From Anaerolineales bacterium UBA6668 (lineage in GTDB: Bacteria; Chloroflexota; Anaerolineae; Anaerolineales; UBA6668), in assembly GCA_002455215.1 (NCBI GenBank), contig DKKK01000175.1, positions 1 to 12,927 of the forward strand: a stretch of DNA of 12,927 nucleotides, written 5' to 3'. The translations under genes and the position numbers were made by a program. Each line of letters starts with the position of its first letter. The first letter of the stretch is position 1. The notes beneath the pieces are model-generated. The model was not told the origin of the DNA. It did no database searches and saw nothing but the letters and a program-made list of their open reading frames with translations. Positions 1-6,990 of this stretch are shown piece by piece.

Positions 1-104
1 TGTTACGCTGTATTTTATTTAGCGATTTCGGTATCAATATTCAGACTTTTCAGGCTACCTTTTGATTTCACATCAGACGTACTCAATTTAGACTCAGTCT
101 GCTT

Positions 105-413
105 TTGTTTTTATTACTGGCAAGTGCTCTCATTTCGATTACCTATGCAGAAACCTATTTTACGCATTTTACTACTCGTGATTACCAAGATTGCCGAGCC
201 GGGATTGCTAATGACCTAATTTCACGCCAAAAAATTGTGCTTAATAGAGGTTATAAGTTCATTACTGGGGAATGTGTTTGGCGGGTGTCAACTTTGAAGC
301 ACTATAGTTTGTATCAGATAAGCCTGAAACGAGCCAACCCTAAAATGGTTTATATTTCTTATGGCTATGTTTTGTCCGGTGGATATATTTCGATTTATAG
401 TTATTATCGTTAA
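105..413 (+). CDS. small putative exported protein, 5' end uncertain
   Basis: I do not recognise the family. The frame is open from base 66 to the TAA at 411-413, and the first conventional start is a TTG at 105. The translation has a hydrophobic segment ending in ITYA followed by ETYF, which looks like a signal peptide with a cleavage site. The codons just upstream of the TTG (66-104) would add RRTQFR before the hydrophobic core, exactly the positive n-region a signal peptide needs, yet that stretch has no ATG, GTG or TTG. The 5' end may therefore be frameshifted, truncated, or use a rare start. The mature part is rich in Tyr and Ser and has two cysteines (DC and EC contexts) that could form a disulfide. 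No convincing ribosome binding site precedes the TTG. A different frame is open from 1 to 219 across the same bases, which lowers confidence. Confidence 0.35.
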   Translation: MFLLLASALISITYAETYFTHFTTRDYQDCRAGIANDLISRQKIVLNRGYKFITGECVWRVSTLKHYSLYQISLKRANPKMVYISYGYVLSGGYISIYSYYR

Positions 414-419
414 TCGGCG

Positions 420-440
420 ATAGCCCGATTTATGGGCTGT
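420..440 (+). terminator. weak hairpin after the small exported-protein gene
   Basis: AGCCC (422-426) and GGGCT (434-438) form a 5-bp stem, extended by one G-T and one A-T pair to 7 bp, with a 7-nt loop, just after the stop at 413. The sequence that follows is T-rich but has no continuous U-tract, so this is at best a weak intrinsic terminator. Confidence 0.3.
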
Positions 441-487
441 TAGAATTTAGATAATTTTTAAAGGCGGAGATAATTCTATTAAGCTTT

Positions 488-515
488 TTGTCATTAACTT
501 GCAACAACTTATTAG
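488..515 (+). promoter_or_regulatory. possible promoter of the exporter operon
   Basis: TTGTCA (488-493) is one mismatch from the -35 consensus. TATTAG (510-515) matches four of six -10 positions, and the spacing is 16 bp. The predicted transcript would begin near 522, giving a short leader before the ATG at 539. This fits the gene order but has no other support. No strong Shine-Dalgarno sequence lies before that ATG. Confidence 0.3.
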
Positions 516-538
516 AAAACAGATGGTAAAATTTCAAC

Positions 539-1285
539 ATGCAAGTAGATGAGCCTTTAATTCGCGTCAAAGATTTGTCGCGGCACTATCAGATGGGTGG
601 TGAAGTGGTCCGCGCTTTAGACGGGATCAACCTTTCAATTTACCAAGGTCAATTTGTTGGCATTACGGGTCCCTCCGGTTCAGGGAAATCTACATTGCTG
701 TATGTGTTGGGCGGCTTGGATAGACCGACAACCGGTACTGTAGAAATTGCTGGTACTGAAATTTCCAAGCTTACCGAAGACCAGTTGTCTCGTCATCGTG
801 GGCGCACAGTAGGTTTTATTTTCCAGCAATTTAATTTGATTGCTACCATGTCTGCCCTTGACAACGTCGCTTTTCCACTCGTTTTTTCCGGCGTATCCCT
901 AAAAGAACGCAATGAACGTGCCAGTCGCTTGCTAGAGATGGTAGGCTTGGGTGACCGTCAAAAACATAAGCCGGTTGAGCTTTCGGGTGGGCAACAACAA
1001 CGAGTTTCGATTGCCCGCGCTTTGGTAAGCAACCCGGCAGTGGTAATGGCTGACGAACCCACTGGCAACTTAGATAGTAAATCGAGCCGAGATGTGATGG
1101 AAATTCTTACGAGACTTAATCGAGAAGAAGGTCGGACAATTATTCTCGTTACCCATGATTACCCAACCCTACAAGTCACATCTCGCCAAGTATTACTGCG
1201 TGACGGGCAAGTAGTTGCTGACCACAGTGGCGATTTTCGTTCTGCCAACTTTTTCAATTTACAAACAAGTGAGTTTACACAATGA
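539..1285 (+). CDS. MacB/LolD-family ABC transporter ATP-binding protein
   Basis: This 248-residue cytoplasmic ATPase would power a MacB-type (type VII) mechanotransmission exporter. All nucleotide-binding motifs are intact: Walker A GPSGSGKST at residues 44-52, Q-loop Gln96 in FIFQQFNL, signature LSGGQQQR at 148-155, Walker B ending in the catalytic Glu of ADEPTGNLD (Glu173), and switch His206 in LVTHD. The length and the FQQFNLI and DEPTGNLDS wording are typical of the LolD/MacB/FtsE-like ATPase group. The gene overlaps the next by ATGA, so the two are probably translationally coupled, and the partner permease is two genes downstream. In this family ATP binding and hydrolysis drive conformational change in an FtsX-fold permease rather than transmembrane passage of the substrate. 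The substrate cannot be told from the sequence; lipoprotein handling, peptide or antimicrobial export and envelope signalling are all possible. Family assignment is firm and substrate unknown. Confidence 0.95.
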   Translation: MQVDEPLIRVKDLSRHYQMGGEVVRALDGINLSIYQGQFVGITGPSGSGKSTLLYVLGGLDRPTTGTVEIAGTEISKLTEDQLSRHRGRTVGFIFQQFNLIATMSALDNVAFPLVFSGVSLKERNERASRLLEMVGLGDRQKHKPVELSGGQQQRVSIARALVSNPAVVMADEPTGNLDSKSSRDVMEILTRLNREEGRTIILVTHDYPTLQVTSRQVLLRDGQVVADHSGDFRSANFFNLQTSEFTQ

Positions 1286-2967
1286 GATTACTCAAAAACA
1301 TGACTCTGGTTATCATTGCCTTGTTAACCATTACATCCATTCGCCTTGCAAATGTTCAAGCCCAAACTTGCACGGAGTTGTGTATCACCGGTATTGAACC
1401 GATCGAAATACCCAGTAGCACCGGCGGACAAATAACGGTCTATGGTGAATTTTTTGATGAAACTTTAAATCCTGTCGTTATTCTTGCAGGTTATGGCGCT
1501 CTGCCTACCACCTTTATCAGCACCAACATTTTAACGGCGACCGTTCCGGCTGGTATTTCGCAAGGGACTTATTCGGTTAGGGTGGTGCAAAGCGGCGCTT
1601 CTGCCCAAGTGAATAACCGCCTGTACATCTCAGAAGCTTCTTCTAATAGTACACCAGAACCTACGGCATCTCCAACGCCCGGTTTTTCTCGCCCAAATGT
1701 GATCCTACAAAGGGGAAATGCGAATCAATTAACAGTTGCGCCAACAGAGTTTTTTATTCTTTCAACAATCGTGACGAATAAGGGTAATCAAATTGCATTG
1801 GATGTAACCGTATCTATTGCATCCACCGATATTATTATTCCAATTGATGGAAGTAATGTGCGCTCGTTGGGTACTCTTGCTGTTGGACAAGCAGTGACGG
1901 TGGAATGGCCCGTTAAGCTTGGCAAGGATGTGGCGGAAGGACCCAAAAGCGTTAAATTTGATGTGAATTATTATGACAATAAATCTGAGAAGATAAGCAA
2001 CACTTATGAAGTCGGCTTGACGGTACTGATCCCCAAAGCCACGGGTGGCGGGGTGGCGGCAACCAAGACCCCTACACCGACTGCAACGGCTGTTGGCAAT
2101 GCCCAACTCATTATGACGGGTTATAGCGTGAATCCACCTGGAGAACTGAAGCCCGGTGACCAGTTTCAACTGGAATTGCAATTATTAAATGTTGGAAATG
2201 CGTCTTCTAAAGGATTTCTCGTCTCAATTGGCGGGGAGGATGGCGGCTCATTGAAGCCATTTGCGATGCTAAATTCGGCGAATGTCCGTTATTTTGACGG
2301 CATTAATGCCCAGCAAGTCTTAAAGGTGACATTTGACCTAATTGTTTCTGGCAAAGCCGAAGCGAATATTTATAACTTGCCGGTAAAAATTTCGCCGTTA
2401 GAAGGCGGTGGGAATAACCCGGCTAATGTTACTCCAGCCCCCACGAGCGAATCGGGGGCTGGGGGAACTCCCAGTAGTCCCAGTTCGGCAACCAATAGTT
2501 TTTCTGCAATTGTCAGTTTGCTGGTGGTTGACCAACCCCAACTAAAGATGAACTGGACAGGAGGCACAGCACCTTACTTGCAAGCGAGTGCGCCCATCTT
2601 ACTCTCACTTGAAATTTCTAACATCGGTGCGAACACTGTCAATATCAGCACGATTGACTTGACCAGCCCACAAATGGATATCACCAACACGGGTGTCTTG
2701 GTTGGGCAATTGGCGGCTGGTACTTCTACAACGGTGGAAGTGAACGCTTTCCCGTATCAAGAAGGACCCGCTGATATTTTGGTTACAGTTAATTATGTCA
2801 ATGCACTTAATAGCGCGAAAGTAATTGAACAAACATTTTCGCTTACTGTAGATGCAATCCCACCCACTCCTGAAGTTCCCGAGGGTGGAGAGGAGACTCC
2901 CACTGATACTGAAACTCCGTGGATATTGCGCGTAATTTTTGGCTTTTTTGGAATTAGCACCGAGTAG
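1282..2967 (+). CDS. secreted TIG/CARDB-domain protein of the exporter operon
   Basis: A 561-residue protein with a Sec signal peptide: basic MRLLK, a hydrophobic core, and an AxA-like site after NVQA near residue 27. Residues about 33-116 look like an IPT/TIG immunoglobulin-like domain (GGQITVYGEFF, then a TVPAGISQGTYSVRVV-type end). Three further beta-sandwich segments at about 136-250, 272-415 and 418-525 carry CARDB-like features such as LLNVGNASSKGF and LEISNIGANTV. They are joined by Pro/Thr/Ser-rich linkers (119-137, 257-272, 383-405). An acidic linker (527-546) leads to a short hydrophobic tail (PWILRVIFGFFGI) that could touch the membrane or the permease. The start overlaps the ATPase stop (ATGA) and the permease begins 6 bp after the stop, so the three proteins very likely work together. 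In MacAB systems this position is held by a MacA adaptor, but none of MacA's lipoyl or hairpin features are visible here. Extracytoplasmic substrate capture or adaptor function is an inference. Confidence 0.85.
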   Translation: MRLLKNMTLVIIALLTITSIRLANVQAQTCTELCITGIEPIEIPSSTGGQITVYGEFFDETLNPVVILAGYGALPTTFISTNILTATVPAGISQGTYSVRVVQSGASAQVNNRLYISEASSNSTPEPTASPTPGFSRPNVILQRGNANQLTVAPTEFFILSTIVTNKGNQIALDVTVSIASTDIIIPIDGSNVRSLGTLAVGQAVTVEWPVKLGKDVAEGPKSVKFDVNYYDNKSEKISNTYEVGLTVLIPKATGGGVAATKTPTPTATAVGNAQLIMTGYSVNPPGELKPGDQFQLELQLLNVGNASSKGFLVSIGGEDGGSLKPFAMLNSANVRYFDGINAQQVLKVTFDLIVSGKAEANIYNLPVKISPLEGGGNNPANVTPAPTSESGAGGTPSSPSSATNSFSAIVSLLVVDQPQLKMNWTGGTAPYLQASAPILLSLEISNIGANTVNISTIDLTSPQMDITNTGVLVGQLAAGTSTTVEVNAFPYQEGPADILVTVNYVNALNSAKVIEQTFSLTVDAIPPTPEVPEGGEETPTDTETPWILRVIFGFFGISTE

Positions 2968-2973
2968 CGTATC

Positions 2974-4275
2974 ATGGGCTTTCTTGAGTTACTCCGCATT
3001 ATTCGTCAAAACTTAATCCGAACTCGGGTGCGGGTGATGATGACCGCTCTGGGTGTATTGATTGGTGCGGCTGGGGTGGTTTTACTGGTCTCGCTGGGGG
3101 CAGGCTTGCAACGTAGCGCCATTCAAAGTTTTACCGGTGCGGGCGACCTAACTTTGGTAACCATTAATAACCAATCATTTTCGGCAGAAGGTGCTGGGGG
3201 GGGGGCTACGGCAAGTGGCAATAATAAGAAAGAGAAATTGACAGATACCAAACTTGCGGAATATGAGGAATTTCCTGGCGTGCTGGGCGTTTCACCTTCA
3301 GTGATGTTACAAGGTGGGCTATTGCGTTACAAACGTATGGAGGGTTATGGGCAGATTGCGGGCATCAATATTGAAAAAGCCGCAAAGTTTTTTGAAGTTG
3401 AAACTGGTGAACTTAGGCTAAATACTAACGAAGTTGTGATAGGTGGTGAAATTGTTAACAACTTTTATGACCCACGCACGTATGAATATGGTGTTTTGGC
3501 GGGCACAGATCTAACCGGTAAAACGATCACGTTGGTATTACAACGTACTGATGCCGAGGGACACTATGCAGAGCAAGCTATTAAATTACGAGTAGCCGGA
3601 GTCCTTAAGAAAAGTGGGAATGAAGCCGATTGGAGTATTTACGTCGGTATTAAGCAGGTGGTGGATTGGAATACATGGTTAGCCAATGGGCAGAAGAAAA
3701 ATTACAAAAAAGACGGTTATGAGACGGCTTATGTCAAGCTAGATAGTATTGAATCAGTTGATCCGTTGGTACAACAGGTAAAATCAGACGGCTTTTATGC
3801 ATTTTCCCCGATTGAAATTATTAGTAGCATCAAACAGACTTTTGGCATTATTCAAATTGTGCTAGGGGGCATTGCCGCTATCGCCTTATTAGTTGCCGCC
3901 ATTAACATCATTAACTCAATGATCATGGCAATTTATGAACGCACTGGTGAAATTGGCTTGATGAAGGCAATTGGCGCTACAAATCGCGATGTCATGCTGA
4001 TTTTTATCGGTGAATCGGCGAGTATTGGTTTTTTTGGCGGAATCGCTGGTTCACTTTTTGGGCTTTTGCTTGGTTATATTATTGGGGTTTTGGCGACGCC
4101 GATTATTGCGCAGCAAATGGGCTTTGACCCGCAAGGCGCTTCTTTGGTCTATACACCCCTTTGGTTACCAATTTTTGTTCTTCTGTTATGCGGGACAGTT
4201 GGCACAATGGCAGGCGTTTACCCAGCCTTACGCGCCGTGAAACTGGACCCTTTGGAAGCTTTGCGTTCTAAATAA
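2974..4275 (+). CDS. MacB-like ABC transporter permease (MacB_PCD + FtsX domains)
   Basis: A 433-residue membrane protein with the standard MacB fold: a first membrane helix at about residues 21-43, a large extracytoplasmic core at about 45-285, then three C-terminal helices at about 291-319, 345-375 and 394-417. Diagnostic motifs are ERTGEIGLMKAIGAT (322-336), the coupling helix that contacts the ATPase, and YPALRAVKLDPLEALR near the C-terminus, both hallmarks of FtsX/MacB permeases. The core holds the usual internal beta-rich region with a short Gly-rich loop (residues 73-77). That loop is encoded by a run of ten G bases. The gene follows the secreted CARDB protein by 6 bp with little Shine-Dalgarno signal, consistent with coupled translation. 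MacB-type permeases act as dimers and transmit ATPase motion to the extracytoplasmic side. The substrate is unknown. Confidence 0.94.
   Translation: MGFLELLRIIRQNLIRTRVRVMMTALGVLIGAAGVVLLVSLGAGLQRSAIQSFTGAGDLTLVTINNQSFSAEGAGGGATASGNNKKEKLTDTKLAEYEEFPGVLGVSPSVMLQGGLLRYKRMEGYGQIAGINIEKAAKFFEVETGELRLNTNEVVIGGEIVNNFYDPRTYEYGVLAGTDLTGKTITLVLQRTDAEGHYAEQAIKLRVAGVLKKSGNEADWSIYVGIKQVVDWNTWLANGQKKNYKKDGYETAYVKLDSIESVDPLVQQVKSDGFYAFSPIEIISSIKQTFGIIQIVLGGIAAIALLVAAINIINSMIMAIYERTGEIGLMKAIGATNRDVMLIFIGESASIGFFGGIAGSLFGLLLGYIIGVLATPIIAQQMGFDPQGASLVYTPLWLPIFVLLLCGTVGTMAGVYPALRAVKLDPLEALRSK
3196..3205 (+). repeat. G10 homopolymer inside the permease gene
   Basis: Ten consecutive G bases encode Gly-Gly-Gly plus the first base of an Ala codon, in a low-complexity extracytoplasmic loop of the permease. 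The frame is intact at this length. A gain or loss of one G would truncate the protein soon after. Confidence 0.9.
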
Positions 4276-4311
4276 TGGGTACGTGGGAAAGTTAAGGCAG
4301 TTAAGGGGGAT

Positions 4312-4385
4312 GGATTCGGCTCGTCTGACCGGCGACCAGCCACTACCAACCCGCCCCCTTCCATGCTACAATCAAAGTATGAGCG
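4312..4385 (+). repeat. direct repeat DR1, promoter-like block before the RHS gene
   Basis: This 74-bp block matches 6917-6990 at 64 of 74 positions without gaps in a hand alignment. A core of 21 bp (starting agccactacc) is identical in both copies, and both end in ATCAAAGTATGAGCG. The similarity begins around the GGNTTCGGCTCG sequence and stops immediately after the fourth base following the ATG. The two downstream genes are otherwise unrelated. Confidence 0.85.
4367..4372 (+). promoter_or_regulatory. -10-like TACAAT six bases before the RHS start
   Basis: TACAAT lies at 4367-4372, followed by CAAAGT and then the ATG at 4379. This spacing would place transcription initiation at or next to the start codon, giving a leaderless mRNA. 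The equivalent site in the second copy is a perfect TATAAT. No consensus -35 is visible; the conserved GC-rich block occupies that position. Confidence 0.45.
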
Positions 4386-5956
4386 CGTATGATGAAGTTC
4401 CCAATACCACTGGCACGCCTGCCAGCCCGAACTACAGCTATGACACCAACCATCCACATGCGGTATCCGCAAAGACGGTGGATGCCACGCGTAGTAACAG
4501 CTACGGCTATGACGCGCTGGGCAATATGGTGACGCGCAATTATTGGCAACCCGATTTAGCCACTGCCAGTTGGGTGCAACACAACCAAGCTTTGCAATAC
4601 AACGCGGAAAATAAATTGACAACTGTGCAGGAAGGCGGCGCAACCATTGCCAGCTTTGTCTATGACGGCGCAGGTAGCCGCGTGCTGGGCACGGTCAATG
4701 GAGAGACGATTGCCTATGTGGGGGCGCACTACGAAGTAAACGTCACCAGCGGGGCAGTGACCAAATATTATGGTGGCAATGCCCTGAAGAAAAATGGCAA
4801 CTTGCAGTACTTGTTCAAAGACCATTTGGGCAGTGTGGTGGGTAGCCTGGATGCAAACAGCGGCGTAATTGAAAGCCAACGCAGTTACAAACCGTTTGGC
4901 GATGACCTACTGATGCGCGGTACAATTCCGACAACACTTGGCTACACCGGCCAGCGGCAAGAGCCTGAGCTAGGCTTGTATTTCTACAACGCCCGCTGGT
5001 ACGACCCGCACTTAGGTCGCTTCACCCAGCCAGACACGATCGTCCCCAGCCCGGTGGACGCCAAAGCCTTTGACCGCTATGCCTACGTCAACAACAACCC
5101 GGTGCGGTATAACGACCCGAGCGGGCATATGTGTTCTGACCCGGAAGATCCAACGCCAAGTTGTGATGGTAGTGGTAAGACGGTAGTCGGTGGTAAAGTT
5201 ATACAAGGTAAGACTGTGACAGGTGGATCTGGTACATCAACCGGAACCGGTAGTAACAATAACAATGCGGGGACGGGAACAAGTGCCGAACCCAATCAAA
5301 CCCAAGGCGGTGGGCAAGGGGCGGGAGACCCTTTTATAGACCCGTATAATCCAACTGGAGAATTGAGGCTGAGGCTACCTGAGTCTCTGAACGTTGACAC
5401 TCCTTATGCTGATTTCGATGGCAAATATTGGTCAATAATCCCTCCACATCAAAGACGATATTGTAATGAAGAATATACGCAAAAAGGAGTTGCTAACTAT
5501 TGTCTGGTTGATAGAAATGGAAATCCCCAATATTATGCAATAATTACTGATATTTATCGTAAGAATAAACTGATTTCACTTTTAAATAATCAAAAAAATG
5601 ATAGTACCCAATTTGGTAGTAATGTCTCATACGCCGGAGATCTGCTATCAGTACTCGGGTCCGCGGCAGCTGCCTGGGCTACACAAGGGGCATCGATTGG
5701 TTATCAAGTTTTAGCGGCGGTGGTTGCTGGTGGAACCATTCAAACAGCAAAGTATGCTGTTGTTTCTACAAACGAAGCAAATAAGACTGATGATTTAACT
5801 ACACACATAGCAGGTTATATCCCATCGCATGAAACACCGATTCTCGTAACCTTTACAGAAGATGGTTATATTTCTGTATCATATGAGGGCATTAATGAAA
5901 TTCAAAAATTTCGGACCGGGACTAATAGGTCAGAATTTTTATTAGGTGGTGAGTAA
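4379..5956 (+). CDS. truncated RHS-repeat protein with variable C-terminal (candidate toxin) domain
   Basis: The ATG at 4379 gives 525 residues. It is preferred over an upstream GTG at 4283 because it sits at the conserved end of the 74-bp repeat. Residues about 40-145 contain YD-type repeats (YGYDALGNMVTR, FVYDGAGSRV). The RHS-associated core follows: DHLGSV (148-153), RSYKPFGD (168-175), GYTGQ...ELGLYFYNARWYDP..GRF (188-215) and YAYVNNNPVRYNDPSGH (234-250). Beyond the core comes a Gly/Thr/Asn linker (264-316), then about 209 residues I do not recognise, including a Gly/Ala-rich hydrophobic stretch at about 422-466. Full RHS proteins are usually well over 1000 residues with N-terminal trafficking domains. 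Here those are missing and there is no signal peptide, so this is an orphan RHS tip. GC content falls sharply in the variable part. By analogy with polymorphic toxins, the last domain is a candidate toxin and the gene 2 bp downstream its immunity partner. Toxicity is an inference. Confidence 0.85.
   Translation: MSAYDEVPNTTGTPASPNYSYDTNHPHAVSAKTVDATRSNSYGYDALGNMVTRNYWQPDLATASWVQHNQALQYNAENKLTTVQEGGATIASFVYDGAGSRVLGTVNGETIAYVGAHYEVNVTSGAVTKYYGGNALKKNGNLQYLFKDHLGSVVGSLDANSGVIESQRSYKPFGDDLLMRGTIPTTLGYTGQRQEPELGLYFYNARWYDPHLGRFTQPDTIVPSPVDAKAFDRYAYVNNNPVRYNDPSGHMCSDPEDPTPSCDGSGKTVVGGKVIQGKTVTGGSGTSTGTGSNNNNAGTGTSAEPNQTQGGGQGAGDPFIDPYNPTGELRLRLPESLNVDTPYADFDGKYWSIIPPHQRRYCNEEYTQKGVANYCLVDRNGNPQYYAIITDIYRKNKLISLLNNQKNDSTQFGSNVSYAGDLLSVLGSAAAAWATQGASIGYQVLAAVVAGGTIQTAKYAVVSTNEANKTDDLTTHIAGYIPSHETPILVTFTEDGYISVSYEGINEIQKFRTGTNRSEFLLGGE
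5945..5953 (+). promoter_or_regulatory. ribosome binding site of the RHS partner gene
   Basis: GGTGGTGAG, lying in the last codons of the RHS gene, ends 5 bases before the ATG at 5959. It is one of the better Shine-Dalgarno sequences in the window. It supports that start and translation coupled to the end of the RHS gene. Confidence 0.6.
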
Positions 5957-5958
5957 AC

Positions 5959-6756
5959 ATGGCAAAAAGAGCTTCCTCTCGCAAAAAAAGATTGCTAGGA
6001 CCAATAATAAGTATGTTAAGTATGTCTATAGTTATTTTGATATGTAATAACATACCTAGTATTTATCTAAGATTGTCTGGTTGGGAGAAAATAAGGTCGA
6101 ATACGGACGAAGGAAGAATATTTATTTCAGGTAATGAAATGTTATTAGAATTCTATAATGTATACGATGAAAATAATGAGTATGGAAAACCCCTACATTA
6201 TACATTTGAAACAATAGCACTAAATGATAACAAATATAAAACAATATCAAAGGAATATTCTCACTATTCTTTTTGCAGAAGTCTGGAAGCAGATGAGCAA
6301 TATGCAAATGAAAAAATCATTCAACAACAAAAATTCAGCTTGAATTGTCAGCAGATATATGTACAGGCAAATACTTATAATACCCAAAACAATACTGATT
6401 ATAGAAATGTTTACATAACTGATAATTATGTTTGGTTAGTAAAAGATGAGAAGTTATTTGTTTTAAAGAAAGGTTCGAATGATACACCGTCTTATGTAAG
6501 AGAATATTCCAATGAAAGAGTTCTAGGAAATTTTATCTCAACAATATGTGGAACAGATTTGATATTGGGTGATATAGGTTTTTATAAATTCAATATTAAT
6601 AACCTAAACTTTGCATACTATTCAATATTACCTTTTAATTTTTATGATGGCGAGCTGACTAGTATTGGTTTCAATCAATTTAATAACAGTATAATTATTG
6701 CGAACAATCAAGGTGTGTTTATAAAAAAATTTGACCCAATGTTTTTCTGTGAGTAA
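5959..6756 (+). CDS. membrane-anchored hypothetical protein, candidate RHS immunity protein
   Basis: The family is not recognised. The 265-residue product begins with a strongly basic segment (KRASSRKKR) followed by a hydrophobic helix at about residues 12-32, so it is probably a single-pass protein with its bulk outside the cytoplasm, or a secreted protein. The rest is rich in Asn, Tyr and Ile, with alternating beta-strand patterns such as NVYITDNYVWLVKDEKLFVLKK (151-171) and NSIIIANNQGVFIKKF (243-258) that hint at a beta-propeller or beta-sandwich. Its start is 2 bp after the RHS stop with a good ribosome binding site. The base composition is very AT-rich; 6121-6180, for example, has 13 G or C in 60. 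Position directly after a variable RHS tail is the usual place for a cognate immunity gene. An extracytoplasmic immunity protein would fit a toxin acting at the envelope. The existence of the gene is well supported; its role is inferred. Confidence 0.75.
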   Translation: MAKRASSRKKRLLGPIISMLSMSIVILICNNIPSIYLRLSGWEKIRSNTDEGRIFISGNEMLLEFYNVYDENNEYGKPLHYTFETIALNDNKYKTISKEYSHYSFCRSLEADEQYANEKIIQQQKFSLNCQQIYVQANTYNTQNNTDYRNVYITDNYVWLVKDEKLFVLKKGSNDTPSYVREYSNERVLGNFISTICGTDLILGDIGFYKFNINNLNFAYYSILPFNFYDGELTSIGFNQFNNSIIIANNQGVFIKKFDPMFFCE

Positions 6757-6915
6757 AAACCTATAGTGGCCAAGACTCTTTGGATTTGAAAATGAGACAA
6801 AATAAAGTGGAACTGTTTTTTTAAGGTTTGTGTATGAAGTGTACTGCAAGTGTGTGATGTGACCCACCTGCCCAGGACAGTGCGGGCGATTTTGTGCTGG
6901 GCGGGCGGTCACGGG

Positions 6916-6932
6916 CGGCTTCGGCTCGCCTG
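6916..6932 (+). other. GC-rich hairpin with UUCG tetraloop
   Basis: GGCG and CGCC enclose GC-TTCG-GC with one bulged T, giving a six-pair stem capped by a TTCG tetraloop. It sits about 50 bases upstream of the Rpn gene start, at the left end of repeat DR2. The other repeat copy does not preserve the stem, so it may be incidental or may end transcription arriving from the RHS pair. Confidence 0.35.
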
Positions 6933-6990
6933 CCTAGCAACTAGCCACTACCAACCCGCCCCCAGCCATGCTATAATCAAAGTATGAGCG
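6917..6990 (+). repeat. direct repeat DR2, promoter-like block before the Rpn gene
   Basis: The second copy of the 74-bp block (see 4312-4385) lies in the same orientation, 2605 bp away. The ten mismatches are concentrated in the left third. The 21-bp core and the ATCAAAGTATGAGCG end are identical. Together the copies bracket the RHS gene and its partner. Confidence 0.85.
6972..6977 (+). promoter_or_regulatory. -10 element TATAAT of the Rpn gene, leaderless arrangement
   Basis: A perfect TATAAT lies six bases before the ATG at 6984. There is no room for a Shine-Dalgarno sequence between them. With normal spacing, transcription would start at or within a base or two of the A of the start codon. 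No good -35 is seen. Confidence 0.5.

Noticed and set aside
4283..4378. GTG-initiated N-terminal extension of the RHS gene
   Set aside because: The extension runs through the 74-bp promoter-like repeat, has no RHS similarity, and the ATG at 4379 is conserved at the repeat end.
6762..6822. Possible terminator with a run of seven T after the candidate immunity gene
   Set aside because: No stable hairpin directly precedes the T-run; the CCAA/TTGG pairing nearby is only four to five pairs and about 40 bases away.
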